From UBA1479 sp040216635 (GTDB lineage: Bacteria > Pseudomonadota > Alphaproteobacteria > Rhodospirillales > Casp-alpha2): a stretch of 64,000 nucleotides of DNA. Where the stretch lies: contig JAVJOU010000006.1 in assembly GCA_040216635.1 (NCBI GenBank), positions 124,001-188,000 of the forward strand, given 5' to 3'. Both the position numbers and the translations under genes were made by a program. Positions 17,071 to 26,763 of the stretch are shown here, in pieces; position 1 is the stretch's first letter, and each line of letters begins with the position of its first letter. The notes below the pieces were generated by a model. That model saw only the letters and a list, made by a program, of their open reading frames with translations. It was not told the DNA's origin and did not search any database.

Positions 17071-17087
17071 ATGGCATGCTTTTCGCT
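17071..17087 (+). promoter_or_regulatory. Probable sigma-54 promoter of flgI operon
   Basis: ATGGCATGCTTTTCGCT matches TGGCAYG-N4-TTGCW with GG and GC 10 bases apart; the -12 element is TCGCT rather than TTGCT. It sits about 100 bases upstream of flgI and would drive flgI-flgJ-flgN-flgK-flgL. Confidence 0.65.
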
Positions 17088-17173
17088 AGTAAACAGGTGG
17101 CAACAACCATGGCCGAACAATCGGCCGGCATCTGTCGATAGAGACAATGAAAATGATGACGAGAACGGGAAAA

Positions 17174-18334
17174 ATGAACAGCAACAAGACCTTAAGCGGT
17201 CGCGCCATCGCAGGAACCTTGCGCCTGGCCGGAGCAGCCGTCGCGGTTTTCATGCTTTTGAGCATCAGCCTGCCCGGTACGGCCGGCGCAGCGTCGCGCA
17301 TCAAGGATATCGTAGATTTCGAAGGAATCCGCGAAAACCAATTGGTGGGCTACGGCTTGGTCGTCGGCCTCGATAAAACGGGCGACAAGCTCCTAAACAA
17401 CCATTTCACTATGGAAAGTCTTCGGTCCATGCTCAACCGTCTGGGCGTGCAGACCAACGATGCCATCCTTAAGTCCACAAATGTCGCCGCCGTCATGGTG
17501 ACCGCCAACATGCCGGCGTTTGCCCGTCAGGGTTCGCGCATCGACGTTACGGTGAGCTCCCTCGGTGATGCCAAAAACCTGTTGGGTGGCACGCTTCTGG
17601 TCACACCGATGCTCGGCGCCGACGGCGAAGTCTACGCCGTGGCCCAGGGGCAGCTGGCCGTCGGCGGTTTCACGGCTCAAGGTGCCGCCGAAACCGTCAC
17701 CAAGGGAGTTCCCACTTCCGGCCGGATCGCCAATGGCGCCATCATCGAACGCGAGGTCGCCTTCGAAATCGGCGACATGGACGTGGTCAAACTGAGCCTG
17801 AAGAACCCGGATTTCACGACCGCCCGCCGCATCTCGCAAGCCGTCAACGCCTTCCTGGGCACCACCGCGGCCCGTCCGTCCGATCCCAAGACCGTACAGT
17901 TGCACGTTCCGGATGCTTACCGCAGGAATGTGGTCAACCTGCTGACCGACATCGAACAGTTGCGGGTTGAACCGGATCAGATGGCCCGTGTGCTGATCGA
18001 CGAACAGTCGGGCACGATCGTCATGGGTGAGAACGTGCGGATTTCCACCGTCGCCATCGCCCAGGGCAGCCTGACCATCCGCATCACGGAAACCCAGCAG
18101 GTTTCACAGCCGGGCCCCTTCGCCGAAGTCGGTGAAACGACCACGGTGGACCGCACGGATATCCAGGTCGACGAAGGCGAAGACAAACGCCTGGCCGTAT
18201 TCAACGATGGCGTCACGTTGCAGGATTTGGTGAACGGTCTGAACGCTTTGGGCATCGGTCCGCGCGATCTGATTACCATCCTGCAGGCGATCAAAGCCGC
18301 CGGTTCGCTCCAAGCTGAAATTCAGGTGATGTGA
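17174..18334 (+). CDS. flgI: Flagellar P-ring protein FlgI
   Basis: FlgI forms the periplasmic P-ring around the rod. The precursor has a Sec signal peptide (MNSNKTLSGRAIAGTLRLAG, hydrophobic core, cleavage after AGA) and the mature start ASRIKDIVDFEGIRENQLVG, highly typical of FlgI, with GYGLVVGLDKTGD following. The C-terminus ITILQAIKAAGSLQAEIQVM also matches. Two in-frame ATGs are possible: 17147 and 17174; I choose 17174 because GGGA lies at a good distance and the signal peptide n-region is shorter. Length is 386 residues (395 from 17147). Its stop overlaps the flgJ start (TGATG). Confidence 0.97.
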   Translation: MNSNKTLSGRAIAGTLRLAGAAVAVFMLLSISLPGTAGAASRIKDIVDFEGIRENQLVGYGLVVGLDKTGDKLLNNHFTMESLRSMLNRLGVQTNDAILKSTNVAAVMVTANMPAFARQGSRIDVTVSSLGDAKNLLGGTLLVTPMLGADGEVYAVAQGQLAVGGFTAQGAAETVTKGVPTSGRIANGAIIEREVAFEIGDMDVVKLSLKNPDFTTARRISQAVNAFLGTTAARPSDPKTVQLHVPDAYRRNVVNLLTDIEQLRVEPDQMARVLIDEQSGTIVMGENVRISTVAIAQGSLTIRITETQQVSQPGPFAEVGETTTVDRTDIQVDEGEDKRLAVFNDGVTLQDLVNGLNALGIGPRDLITILQAIKAAGSLQAEIQVM

Positions 18335-18663
18335 TGAACGGCGGCGTTGATACCACTCTGGTCGGATTGCAGACAGCGCCCCAGGCGCAGGTCGGCGCCC
18401 TTGCCGGCAAGGCAAAGGGAGCCATGACCACCGACCGCATGCGCGAGGTCGCCCAGGATTTCGAAGCTGTCTTCATTTCGGAGATGATCCGCCCGATGTT
18501 CGAAAACATCGAAGCCGAAAAACCTTTCGGCGGCGGCCCGGCCGAAGACATCTGGCGCAATTTGCAGATCGATGAATACGGCAAGGCCATTTCCAAATCC
18601 GGCGGCGTGGGCATTGCCGATGCCGTGATGGACCAGCTTATCCGCATGCAGGAAACCCGCTAA
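18334..18663 (+). CDS. flgJ: Rod-binding protein FlgJ, N-terminal domain only
   Basis: This is the rod-cap/rod-binding domain of FlgJ without the C-terminal muramidase found in enterobacteria. The 109-residue protein carries VAQDFEAVFISEMIRPMFEN (about residues 40-59), FGGGPAEDIWRNLQIDEYGK, and a C-terminal GVGIADAVMDQLIRMQ, all typical of the rod-binding domain. Single-domain FlgJ is usual in alphaproteobacteria, where a separate hydrolase opens the wall. The ATG overlaps the flgI TGA by one base; a GTG three bases earlier is an alternative. Confidence 0.9.
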   Translation: MNGGVDTTLVGLQTAPQAQVGALAGKAKGAMTTDRMREVAQDFEAVFISEMIRPMFENIEAEKPFGGGPAEDIWRNLQIDEYGKAISKSGGVGIADAVMDQLIRMQETR

Positions 18664-18690
18664 GCCGTGCCCAACAGGAGAACCGAACTC

Positions 18691-19134
18691 ATGGAACCGA
18701 TGGAACGTCTTGAAAAAATGGTGGAATTGACCGACCAGCTGAGCGATTTGGTTGAGACGGAAAATCTCGCCCTGGCCGAACGGCGGTTTTTGGACGTTGA
18801 AGCGCTGCTGGAAGAAAAGGCCACATTGGCCCGCCTTTATGAGAACAGCATGAAAGACCTGGACGAGGCCCAGCTGGACTGGAAAGCCATCGAGCCCGAA
18901 TTGAATGAAAAGCTGACCGTCGCCGGCACGCGCCTGGCCAACGCAATGGGCGAGAACACCCTGCGTCTTGAAGTCGGCATGACCGCAAACCGAACCGTGA
19001 TCGACCTGTTCGCCGAAGCCGTGCAGACGACAACCCCGCATTCCGGCACTTACGCCAAAAACGGACGGACCGGCAAGGAAGGCACCCGCGCCGCTGCCAA
19101 TTCCGTATCCGTGGCGCTGGATCAGAGCCTTTAA
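18691..19134 (+). CDS. flgN: FlgN-like export chaperone for hook-associated proteins
   Basis: A small, charged, mostly helical protein of 147 residues located directly between flgJ and flgK, the position of the FlgN chaperone that escorts FlgK and FlgL. The heptad-like segment MERLEKMVELTDQLSDLVET and the later ENLALAERRFLDVEALLEEK fit FlgN-type coiled coils; the last 35 residues are Ser/Thr/Ala-rich. The ATG at 18691 has AGGAG upstream at slightly long spacing; a GTG at 18667 would add eight residues. Sequence similarity alone is weak, so the call leans on gene order. Confidence 0.75.
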   Translation: MEPMERLEKMVELTDQLSDLVETENLALAERRFLDVEALLEEKATLARLYENSMKDLDEAQLDWKAIEPELNEKLTVAGTRLANAMGENTLRLEVGMTANRTVIDLFAEAVQTTTPHSGTYAKNGRTGKEGTRAAANSVSVALDQSL

Positions 19135-19171
19135 TCCCTAACCTGAGCGATACGACGGGAACCGACCGAAG

Positions 19172-21526
19172 ATGGGTGACATCACACAAGCACTGAGAGC
19201 GGCACAAAGCGGCCTTCTGGCAAACCAGACAGCGCTTAACATCGTTTCTCAGAACGTCGCGAACGTGAATACGGTCGGGTATTCGCGGAAGATCATTCAG
19301 CAAGAATCGGTCGTACTGGCCGGTCAGGGTGCAGGTGTATCGATCTCCGACTTCACCCGCGTCGTCGACAAAGGCCTGATCAAATCGATCCGTATCGAAC
19401 TGGCGGAACTGAACGACGTCCTGGTCCAGGAAAGCTATTACGAACGCCTGCAGGAAACCTTCGGCACGCCCGGTGACGACACGTCGATCGCCCACATTCT
19501 GGAAGAATTCAAGGAAGCTGCCGAACTTCTGGCCGTTTCCCCGGATCGTATCCTGGAACAGAGCGAGGTCGTCCGCCAGGCACAGGCGGCCGTCGAAAAA
19601 TTCGCCTCCATGAGCCGCACGATCCAGGAACTGCGCCTTCAGGCGGATCAGCAAATTACCGAAATCGTGACCGAGATCAATCAACTGACGAGCGGCATCG
19701 ATCAGTTGAACGACGACATCATCCGGTTCGGATCGACCGGCAACGACACCACCGACCTGGAGGATCAGCGCGACAACAAAATCGATCGCCTGTCCGAACT
19801 GGTCGATATCCGGTTCTTCTCCCGTAACGACGGGGACGTCGTGGTGTTCACGTCATCGGGGCTGACCTTGGTCGATACCATTCCGCCGACGGTCACGCAT
19901 ACAGCATCAGCCAGCGTCAGTTCGACATCGACCGTCGCGGGTGGCCAGATCGACGGCATTTATGTGGGCGAGCAGCTCGCCATCAACGATCTGACCACCC
20001 AGGCGCGCGGCGGCCAGATCGCCGGTCTGATCGAAATGCGCGACGATATCCTGCCCAACCTTCAGTCACAGCTTGATGAACTGGCGGCCCAATTGCGCGA
20101 TCAGATCAACCTGGTCCACAACCGCGGCACACCGTTCCCCGGGCATCAGGAATTGACCGGTCAGCGTATCTTTGCCTTGCCGAGCGAACAGACCATTTCC
20201 TTCACCAATTCGAGCGATTCCGTACTGGTGTTGATGGACAGTGATGGGAACGAGACATTGTCTATTCGGATGTCACAACTCCTTGACGATGACGATAACA
20301 CCGGCGCCGGCGACACAACCGATCCGGTATACGGTCAAGTCTATGGCGACGGTGAAGACTATAGGGGTGGAATCACCATCACCGAACTGGCCGCACGGCT
20401 GGAGGATTTTTTCCAGCTCAACGGCGCGTCCTCTGCAACGGTGACGCTCAATGCCCAAAGCCAGCTCAGCATCAATTTGAACAACACATCCTTGGGCTTT
20501 GGTTTCCGTGACGAGAACGCTGCGACCGACGGCAGTACGACCACGGATGCCTCCATCCAGTTTGATTCAGATGCCGATGGCACCGTCGACGAAACGGTGT
20601 CCGGGTTCTCGAGCTTCTTTGGCCTGAACAACCTGTTCGTCGATGGCTTGGCCGAGAACATCTACGATTCCAATGTTCTCAGCTCCAGCTTCGTCAGCAC
20701 CTCAGCCGTGCTCAGTTTCCGCGATACCAATACGCCAGAAGACGGCAGCGGCGATCCGACCTACCTGGGCCAGATCGTCGTGCCGGCCGGTGCCACGCTG
20801 CAGCAGATCGCCGACCTGATCAACAACGGCGGAACGGATACGAACGGGGTATTTTATCCCATCGGTGCGCCCGTTGCCGGAACAAGTTTCTCGGCCGTTG
20901 ATAACATCACCGCGTCGGTGATCCCCGACGGCACCGGTTTCCGGCTGCGCATCGCCCACGACGACGGCCTGTCGTTTACCGTCACTCATTCGGCTTCACC
21001 CGGCGGCGCCCCCGCAACCGCAGGCACGACGCTGATCAGCGAACTTGGTTTGAAAGAGGCCGATGTCCGGGTATCCACGGCCTTGACGGTTCGTTCGGAC
21101 ATCGTCGCCGCCCCCAGCCTGGTATCCTCCGGGCGGTTGGAATGGGATGCCGAAAAGGGGCAAGCAGGCGAATACCTGACCGCGCCAGGCAGTAACGGTG
21201 TCGCCGAAGAACTGGCGGCCATTCTGTCCAATCCGAATTCGTTCTCTGTCTCCGGCGGTTTGCCCGCGCTTAACGTCAGCTTTTCCGAATACGCCTCGTC
21301 GATCATCGCGCGCAACTCGTCCCAATCAGACAGCAATTCCCGCCAGATCGACAGCCAACGCACGTTGACCCAAAGCCTTCAATTCAAATCCGACAGCATC
21401 CGTGGGGTGAACCTGGATGAAGAACTGGCGGATCTGATTGTTTTCGAGCAAGCGTTTTCCGCTGCTGCGCGCGTCATTTCCGTCATTCAGGAAATGATCG
21501 ACCGTTTGGAACAGGCTGTGGCCTAA
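19172..21526 (+). CDS. flgK: Flagellar hook-associated protein 1, FlgK
   Basis: FlgK is the first hook-filament junction protein. The 784-residue product opens with MGDITQALRAAQSGLLANQT and VSQNVANVNTVGYSRKI, the FlgK D0 signature, followed by coiled-coil D1 segments (about 120-210). The C-terminus VNLDEELADLIVFEQAFSAA with VISVIQEMIDRLEQ is the expected FlgK end. It is longer than enteric FlgK (about 550) through variable central domains. GGGAA precedes the ATG. flgL follows 10 bases later. Confidence 0.96.
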   Translation: MGDITQALRAAQSGLLANQTALNIVSQNVANVNTVGYSRKIIQQESVVLAGQGAGVSISDFTRVVDKGLIKSIRIELAELNDVLVQESYYERLQETFGTPGDDTSIAHILEEFKEAAELLAVSPDRILEQSEVVRQAQAAVEKFASMSRTIQELRLQADQQITEIVTEINQLTSGIDQLNDDIIRFGSTGNDTTDLEDQRDNKIDRLSELVDIRFFSRNDGDVVVFTSSGLTLVDTIPPTVTHTASASVSSTSTVAGGQIDGIYVGEQLAINDLTTQARGGQIAGLIEMRDDILPNLQSQLDELAAQLRDQINLVHNRGTPFPGHQELTGQRIFALPSEQTISFTNSSDSVLVLMDSDGNETLSIRMSQLLDDDDNTGAGDTTDPVYGQVYGDGEDYRGGITITELAARLEDFFQLNGASSATVTLNAQSQLSINLNNTSLGFGFRDENAATDGSTTTDASIQFDSDADGTVDETVSGFSSFFGLNNLFVDGLAENIYDSNVLSSSFVSTSAVLSFRDTNTPEDGSGDPTYLGQIVVPAGATLQQIADLINNGGTDTNGVFYPIGAPVAGTSFSAVDNITASVIPDGTGFRLRIAHDDGLSFTVTHSASPGGAPATAGTTLISELGLKEADVRVSTALTVRSDIVAAPSLVSSGRLEWDAEKGQAGEYLTAPGSNGVAEELAAILSNPNSFSVSGGLPALNVSFSEYASSIIARNSSQSDSNSRQIDSQRTLTQSLQFKSDSIRGVNLDEELADLIVFEQAFSAAARVISVIQEMIDRLEQAVA

Positions 21527-21536
21527 GGGATTTAAG

Positions 21537-23957
21537 ATGACCAGGATCACGAGTTCCGCCGCAAATACCATTCTGATCAGCCGTTTCCTGCAAACGCAGA
21601 AGACACTGCTTGACCTGGAAACCCAGATCAGCACGGAGAAACGCACGCAGCAATACAGCGGCTTGGCCCTGTCGTCCCAACGGCTCATCAATATCGAGAC
21701 CGCTAAAAGCAGCCTGGAACGGTTTAATCTGAACAACGAACAGGCGCAGCTTCGCCTGGATATCCAGACGACAGCAGTTGACGGCATCCGCGATGCAATC
21801 CGGGATTTCCGCGAACTGCTGCTGGGTTTCTCCAACGGCGACCAGACGGATCCGGAACGGGTAGAGCAAATTCAGGCCGACGCCTTTCGTTCCTTGAAAA
21901 ACATCCAGAACCTGCTGAATACGGAAGCGGACGGCCGATACATCTTCGGCGGCGGCACGATCCGCACCGAACCGGTCAACTTCGGACTGACGGATGTATC
22001 GACCTTCCAGTCCACCTATGACGGCGCGCGCGTCACCTTCCCGACGACCCGCAGTGCGCATTTGGAAGATTTCAGCATCAGCCGCAGCAATGTAAACCTT
22101 GATCCGAATCATCTGACGTTTACCCAAACCGCCGGCACGGATAAAAGCCGCATCACCACCACGGCTGCCAGCGGCCAATTTCAAAACATCGCCGCCGGCA
22201 CGACGATCACGATTTCCGGCACCGTCGGTGGACAGAACGATGGTGTTTATACGGTCGATTCCGTTGACCCCAACGGGCTGTGGATTGATGTGCGCACCGA
22301 ACAGCTGACGGACGAAGGCACGACCGCCGCGCCGATCTTCGCCGAATTTACGTATCCCGACCCGGATGACCCCCGGCAAACGACGGGATTTTCAGCCGAG
22401 GTCACATTCGACCGCCAAACCAATACCATCACGGCAATCGATGCAGACGCCCTGGATGACATTCCGGAAGGAACGATCCTTACCGTCAGCGGAACAACCA
22501 ACAACAACGGGTCCTACACGGTCGCCAGCAACGACGGCACGGATCTGGTTATTGAAGGTCAACGTTTCATTACCGATGGCAGTTCGGGTGCAACGCTGGA
22601 GACACTCGGCGGGGCCAATCCGCTTACCTTCTCCATCGGAACAGGCCCCGACGGAGAAGATCAAATCACCGCCAATACAGGTACCTTCGGCACCCTAGAA
22701 ATCGGGCAGCGCATCAAAATCAACAACACCAACACGGAAAACGACGGCAAGATTTTCACGGTAAAGAATATCGCCGATGACGGCGCGGCAAACGTCACGA
22801 TCACCTTAAATTCGGACGAAAGCCTGGATGCTACGGTCCCGACCGTGACGGCCGGCGTGGTGTCAAGCTTCACACAATCGTTCTCGTTCAACGCCGCGGA
22901 ACGGAACTTCTACTTCGATGCCGATGCCGTCGCCGCCAGTGCCGATACCGTTACATTTACTGATGGCGGCGGCGCCCAGGATACGATTACGCTTAACGGG
23001 GCGACATTCACCGATGCCAAAGGCAACCTTCTGCCGGCGGGAACCCGAATCACCGTAACCAACGCCGGTGCGAACAACGGCACCTACACGATTGAATCCA
23101 TTTCCACAGACGGGTTGACCGCAACCTTGATCGCCACGGACACCCTGACAACCGCAGCCGGTGTTACCGACGCCGTGCTTGCCGGAAGTGGATCCATCAC
23201 CTATGCCGACAACGACCCGGCAGCGGATACGATCACGTTGGGCGGCGGATATTTCCGCGACATCGACGGCAATGACCTGCCGGCCGGCACCCGAATCACC
23301 TTTGCCGGCACCACGGGCGGTCTGAATGACAATACCTACACGATCGCCTCGGTCTCGACAGATGGCCGGACCGCAACTCTGATACCGTCGGATGCGGTAG
23401 ACGACACCACCCCGACGCAGACCGCCGGGACGATCAGCATCGGCGGCACAATCGGCACCATTTCCGCGACCAGCTATTACAAGGGCGACACGACCAGCCA
23501 GACGCACCGCGTCAGTGAATCCCGGTCATTCGAATTCGACATCTCCGGCGTCGATCCTGCGTTCGAAAAGGCCATTCGCGGGATGTTCCTGGTGATGCAG
23601 GGTGAATACGGCACCGAGGGCGGCCTTGATCGCAATCAAAACCGGGTAAGCGAAGCGCTGTTCCTGATGGACGACGCGCTCGACCGGACCAATACGACCC
23701 CGCCGCCGTTTGGAACGGAATTGAACAGCAATATCGAGGAAATGGAAATCATCCTGGGATATCGCGCGGTTCTACTAAACGACGTGAAGAAATCAAACGA
23801 AACGATCATTGCCTCATTTGACGGCAGCATCGCTTCGATTGAAAACATCGACCCATTGGAATCAATCACCAAGCTGCTCGATTCCCAGCGGGTTCTGGAG
23901 GCCTCTTATCAGACCTTCGCCCGGGTTCGCCAATTGAGCCTGACGAATTTCCTCTGA
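21537..23957 (+). CDS. flgL: Flagellar hook-associated protein 3, FlgL, with large repeat insertion
   Basis: FlgL is the second hook-filament junction protein. The N-terminus MTRITSSAANTILISRFLQT with LDLETQISTEKRTQQYSGLA (D0/D1) and the C-terminus LEASYQTFARVRQLSLTNFL identify FlgL, yet the protein has 806 residues against about 300-420 usually. The extra length, about residues 190-650, is beta-rich and holds at least five copies of a unit of the form GTxITxxG...NNGTYTIxSVSxDG (DNA near 22200, 22470, 22700, 23038 and 23282); the last two belong to an almost duplicated block of about 85 residues. Such insertions would project from the junction surface (inference). AAGGGA precedes the ATG. Confidence 0.92.
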   Translation: MTRITSSAANTILISRFLQTQKTLLDLETQISTEKRTQQYSGLALSSQRLINIETAKSSLERFNLNNEQAQLRLDIQTTAVDGIRDAIRDFRELLLGFSNGDQTDPERVEQIQADAFRSLKNIQNLLNTEADGRYIFGGGTIRTEPVNFGLTDVSTFQSTYDGARVTFPTTRSAHLEDFSISRSNVNLDPNHLTFTQTAGTDKSRITTTAASGQFQNIAAGTTITISGTVGGQNDGVYTVDSVDPNGLWIDVRTEQLTDEGTTAAPIFAEFTYPDPDDPRQTTGFSAEVTFDRQTNTITAIDADALDDIPEGTILTVSGTTNNNGSYTVASNDGTDLVIEGQRFITDGSSGATLETLGGANPLTFSIGTGPDGEDQITANTGTFGTLEIGQRIKINNTNTENDGKIFTVKNIADDGAANVTITLNSDESLDATVPTVTAGVVSSFTQSFSFNAAERNFYFDADAVAASADTVTFTDGGGAQDTITLNGATFTDAKGNLLPAGTRITVTNAGANNGTYTIESISTDGLTATLIATDTLTTAAGVTDAVLAGSGSITYADNDPAADTITLGGGYFRDIDGNDLPAGTRITFAGTTGGLNDNTYTIASVSTDGRTATLIPSDAVDDTTPTQTAGTISIGGTIGTISATSYYKGDTTSQTHRVSESRSFEFDISGVDPAFEKAIRGMFLVMQGEYGTEGGLDRNQNRVSEALFLMDDALDRTNTTPPPFGTELNSNIEEMEIILGYRAVLLNDVKKSNETIIASFDGSIASIENIDPLESITKLLDSQRVLEASYQTFARVRQLSLTNFL

Positions 23958-24121
23958 TTCCACTGACTTGATGGCCGTCACAGCACTCTATCCATTTGCC
24001 AGGTATGAATTATGTTCGATTAAGGTCAATGCACGTGCCATTAACTTTATGACAACTTAATTTCTGGAATATCGCATGATACAGTGCGTTGTTCTTTAAA
24101 CCTGGGACTGCATCCAATCCA

Positions 24122-24616
24122 ATGCCTCCATACGAGAACCAAGTCAAAAAATACGAACGCCGTCCCCAAGGGGGAAACCCGGCGCAGAGTGAGGCTTGGG
24201 CATTAATCGAAGCAGCGAAACGCATGGCCGTTTCGATCACCTACGATGCGGAAGACGCGAAAGCGACCAAAGACGCGCGCAAGGCATCACTTCGCCTGAA
24301 CTGGCGGCTATGGACAATTTTTCAGGCGGAACTGACAACCGAGCGCTCCGACCTTCCGGAAGAGATTCGGATCAACATGTTGACCCTTTGCAAATTCGTC
24401 GACAAACACACAGTCGGCGCCCTGGTCAATCCGACACCGGAAGCCATAACGGTTTTGATCGACATCAATCGCAACATCGCTGCCGGTCTGGCTCAAATCC
24501 CAGAAAGCGACGACGGAGATTCTGCCGCTGCGCCGACATCCAATGCCCCAGGCCACGACCACCCTGCTGCCGATGGCATGCCGCAAATCCGGCAAGACCT
24601 GGATACGGAAGTTTAA
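24122..24616 (+). CDS. flaF: Flagellar biosynthesis regulator FlaF
   Basis: FlaF is an alphaproteobacterial protein needed for flagellin synthesis and secretion, acting with FlbT. The 164-residue product has the conserved order QSEAWALIEAAKRM (about 28-41), LRLNWRLWTIFQAEL with the typical NxRLW, LPEEIRINMLTLCKFVDKHT, and IDINRNIAAGL. A low-complexity Ala/Asp/His tail of about 35 residues follows and is unusual. The ATG at 24122 is preferred over 24089 because homologues start near MPPYENQVKKYE-like sequence. It lies 164 bases after flgL. In Caulobacter flaF is beside flbT; here flbT is 12.6 kb away. Confidence 0.88.
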   Translation: MPPYENQVKKYERRPQGGNPAQSEAWALIEAAKRMAVSITYDAEDAKATKDARKASLRLNWRLWTIFQAELTTERSDLPEEIRINMLTLCKFVDKHTVGALVNPTPEAITVLIDINRNIAAGLAQIPESDDGDSAAAPTSNAPGHDHPAADGMPQIRQDLDTEV

Positions 24617-24761
24617 TCCAGATGTCCTCCAAGCAACCCGCGGCCTGAGAACGCCTTATGACTAAAACCTCTATTGCCATCTTCAACCACCCACACCGTC
24701 GGACTTTCTGTCGGTAGTGATGATCTCAATTTCTCAACTTGCACACGGTACGGTTTGATCC

Positions 24762-26720
24762 ATGGCCCCGACGGACGATACGTCTATGGATTTTTATCAA
24801 CGGGTCGGTACGACCTGCAACATGTTGCTCGCACGCGATCTCGAGAACGCGTTCGATGCAATCGATGAACTGCAACATGAACGGCCTGATGCGGCGGAAG
24901 TCCTCTATCTGATGGGTATCGCCGCCGTGACAATGGAAGAATACGGCCGGGGCTTGATCTTCATCGAAGAAGCGCACAACACGGACCCCGATTGCTTTGA
25001 GTATTCCGACGTCTTGGCCAACCTGCACGTCCGGGTCGGCAATCTGTCGGAAGGTGTGTATTTCGCGAAATTATCGACAACGCTTGAACCCCATCCTCAC
25101 GTTCGCAATCTTGTACCGCCCGATATGCGGAATTTTTTCGAGTCACTCGAAAAAACAGCCATTCCCCGCCACCGAGCGTATGGCTTCGTATCGTTGCACC
25201 GTCACGAATATACCGACGCCGCACGAGAGTTCGACCGACAGGTGTTGCTGACCCCCGAAGACGACACTTCCTACCGCTATGGCAGCCGCGCCCACCAGAT
25301 GCTCGGCAATTTCGAGCGTGCGATCACCTATGCCCAGAAAGCCGTTGCCTTGGCTCCGGACGATATGGCCAACCATTTTCAGGCAGGCAAACTAAGCCAG
25401 GCTATCGGCGCTGACGAAGCAGCAATGTTCCATTATCTCAAAGTCGCGGAACTCGATCAGAAATCACCACAGGATGTGGCGGCGGCGCTTGCCTCTGCGA
25501 TGCAGCTTCCCAACGGCGATTCAGAGGCCCTTACTTCGATCAAAAGCGCGCTGGCCGACCGCATGGCCGAGGCACCTTCGCTGCCGCCCGAAGCTACAGC
25601 CAGCCTCAGCAGGAAAGAGAAAATCCATATCGGATATGTCACCAACAGTGACTGGAGCACAGACACCGTCGCTCTGCTTGAGCCATTCCTTGAACTGCAT
25701 GATCGCAGCCGCTTCAACGTCCATATTTACCAACAAACCCAAGGACGTAGCGCGTACATCAAGTATCTTAACAACCTCGCCGATTCCGAGCGGCGACTGT
25801 GGGAACTTGATGATGAAATCGCCTCGATCGTTATTGCCGGAGACGAAATCGACGTGCTGGTGAATATGTGCGCGCCCGCATCCGATAACCGTGCATCCCT
25901 TTTTGCGATGGCCCCATCAGCGATCCAAGTAGGATATTTAGGCATGAATTTCGGTCTGGGCATGCCCGGCATTACGCACGTGCTGAGCGATCCCATGACT
26001 GATGATCTATGCCGTGAACAAGCGGGCCCGGATCAGAAAATTGTCCAGGTGGAGCCCGGTCTTTGGTCGATCAAACCACCGAATATGCTGCCTGAAGTAA
26101 CGCAGCTCCCGGCGGAAAAGAACGGATACCTCACTCTAGGGCTGGCTTGCGACCTTGCGGCTTTGACCAAATCGGCAATTAAAACACTTGCCGAAATTCT
26201 CAAAGCTTTTCCGGAAAGCCGGCTTGTATTTGGAGCAAGCGGTGCGACGGACACATATGTCTCGCGTCGGATCGAACAGCTGTTCGGTGAAATCGGTCTA
26301 AGTGACCGCGTGTCCGTATGGCCTCACAAGGCCGTTGGGGACCCCTGGGATTCCGATCCCGGATTCTGGAGCAACGTGGACCTGTTTCTTGTACCTGATG
26401 CTTTGTCTGCCCCCCTTCGAGCCGCCGAGGCCCTTTGGATGGGCGTCCCCATGCTTACCCTCAAAGGAACACAACGCCCCATCGCCTGCGCAGCGTCAAG
26501 CATCCTGGCTTCCGCCAATAAACCGGAATGGATTTACGGAACCACCGAAGACCTTATCAACCAAATCTCTGCCTTCGCGAGCGACCTTGGTGAACTTGCC
26601 GACCTTCGCGCAGAATTGCGTAACCAGATGCGGCGATCCGCTCTGTTTAACCCCTTGGTTCATGTACGCGCCATGGAGACACTGTTCGTCGCCATGGTTG
26701 ATTCCAGGGATGACGGCTAA
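24762..26720 (+). CDS. TPR/OGT-like (SPINDLY-type) glycosyltransferase
   Basis: A 652-residue cytoplasmic protein with N-terminal tetratricopeptide-like helices (about residues 15-250, including FERAITYAQKAVALAPDD) and a C-terminal half resembling glycosyltransferase family 41. The half starts at KIHIGYVTNSDWSTDTVALL (about residue 287) and includes PSAIQVGYLGMNFGLGMPGI, VDLFLVPDALSAPLRAAEAL and GVPMLTLKG, which match the OGT GYxG...G, D...P and G(V/L)PV(L/V)T landmarks. OGT-like proteins in bacterial flagellar loci glycosylate flagellin; its place beside flaF and close to the flagellins suggests the same here (inference). The ribosome site is weak; an ATG at 24786 is also possible. Confidence 0.82.
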   Translation: MAPTDDTSMDFYQRVGTTCNMLLARDLENAFDAIDELQHERPDAAEVLYLMGIAAVTMEEYGRGLIFIEEAHNTDPDCFEYSDVLANLHVRVGNLSEGVYFAKLSTTLEPHPHVRNLVPPDMRNFFESLEKTAIPRHRAYGFVSLHRHEYTDAAREFDRQVLLTPEDDTSYRYGSRAHQMLGNFERAITYAQKAVALAPDDMANHFQAGKLSQAIGADEAAMFHYLKVAELDQKSPQDVAAALASAMQLPNGDSEALTSIKSALADRMAEAPSLPPEATASLSRKEKIHIGYVTNSDWSTDTVALLEPFLELHDRSRFNVHIYQQTQGRSAYIKYLNNLADSERRLWELDDEIASIVIAGDEIDVLVNMCAPASDNRASLFAMAPSAIQVGYLGMNFGLGMPGITHVLSDPMTDDLCREQAGPDQKIVQVEPGLWSIKPPNMLPEVTQLPAEKNGYLTLGLACDLAALTKSAIKTLAEILKAFPESRLVFGASGATDTYVSRRIEQLFGEIGLSDRVSVWPHKAVGDPWDSDPGFWSNVDLFLVPDALSAPLRAAEALWMGVPMLTLKGTQRPIACAASSILASANKPEWIYGTTEDLINQISAFASDLGELADLRAELRNQMRRSALFNPLVHVRAMETLFVAMVDSRDDG

Positions 26721-26763
26721 ACATCAAGATCAGTCGTGTTCGGCGAAAGCCATTCGGACGATT

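Noticed and set aside
24024..24042. Sigma-54-like sequence on the minus strand (TGGCACGTGCATTGA)
   Set aside because: The -12 element ends TTGA instead of TTGC, losing the invariant GC, and it would only transcribe antisense to flgL.
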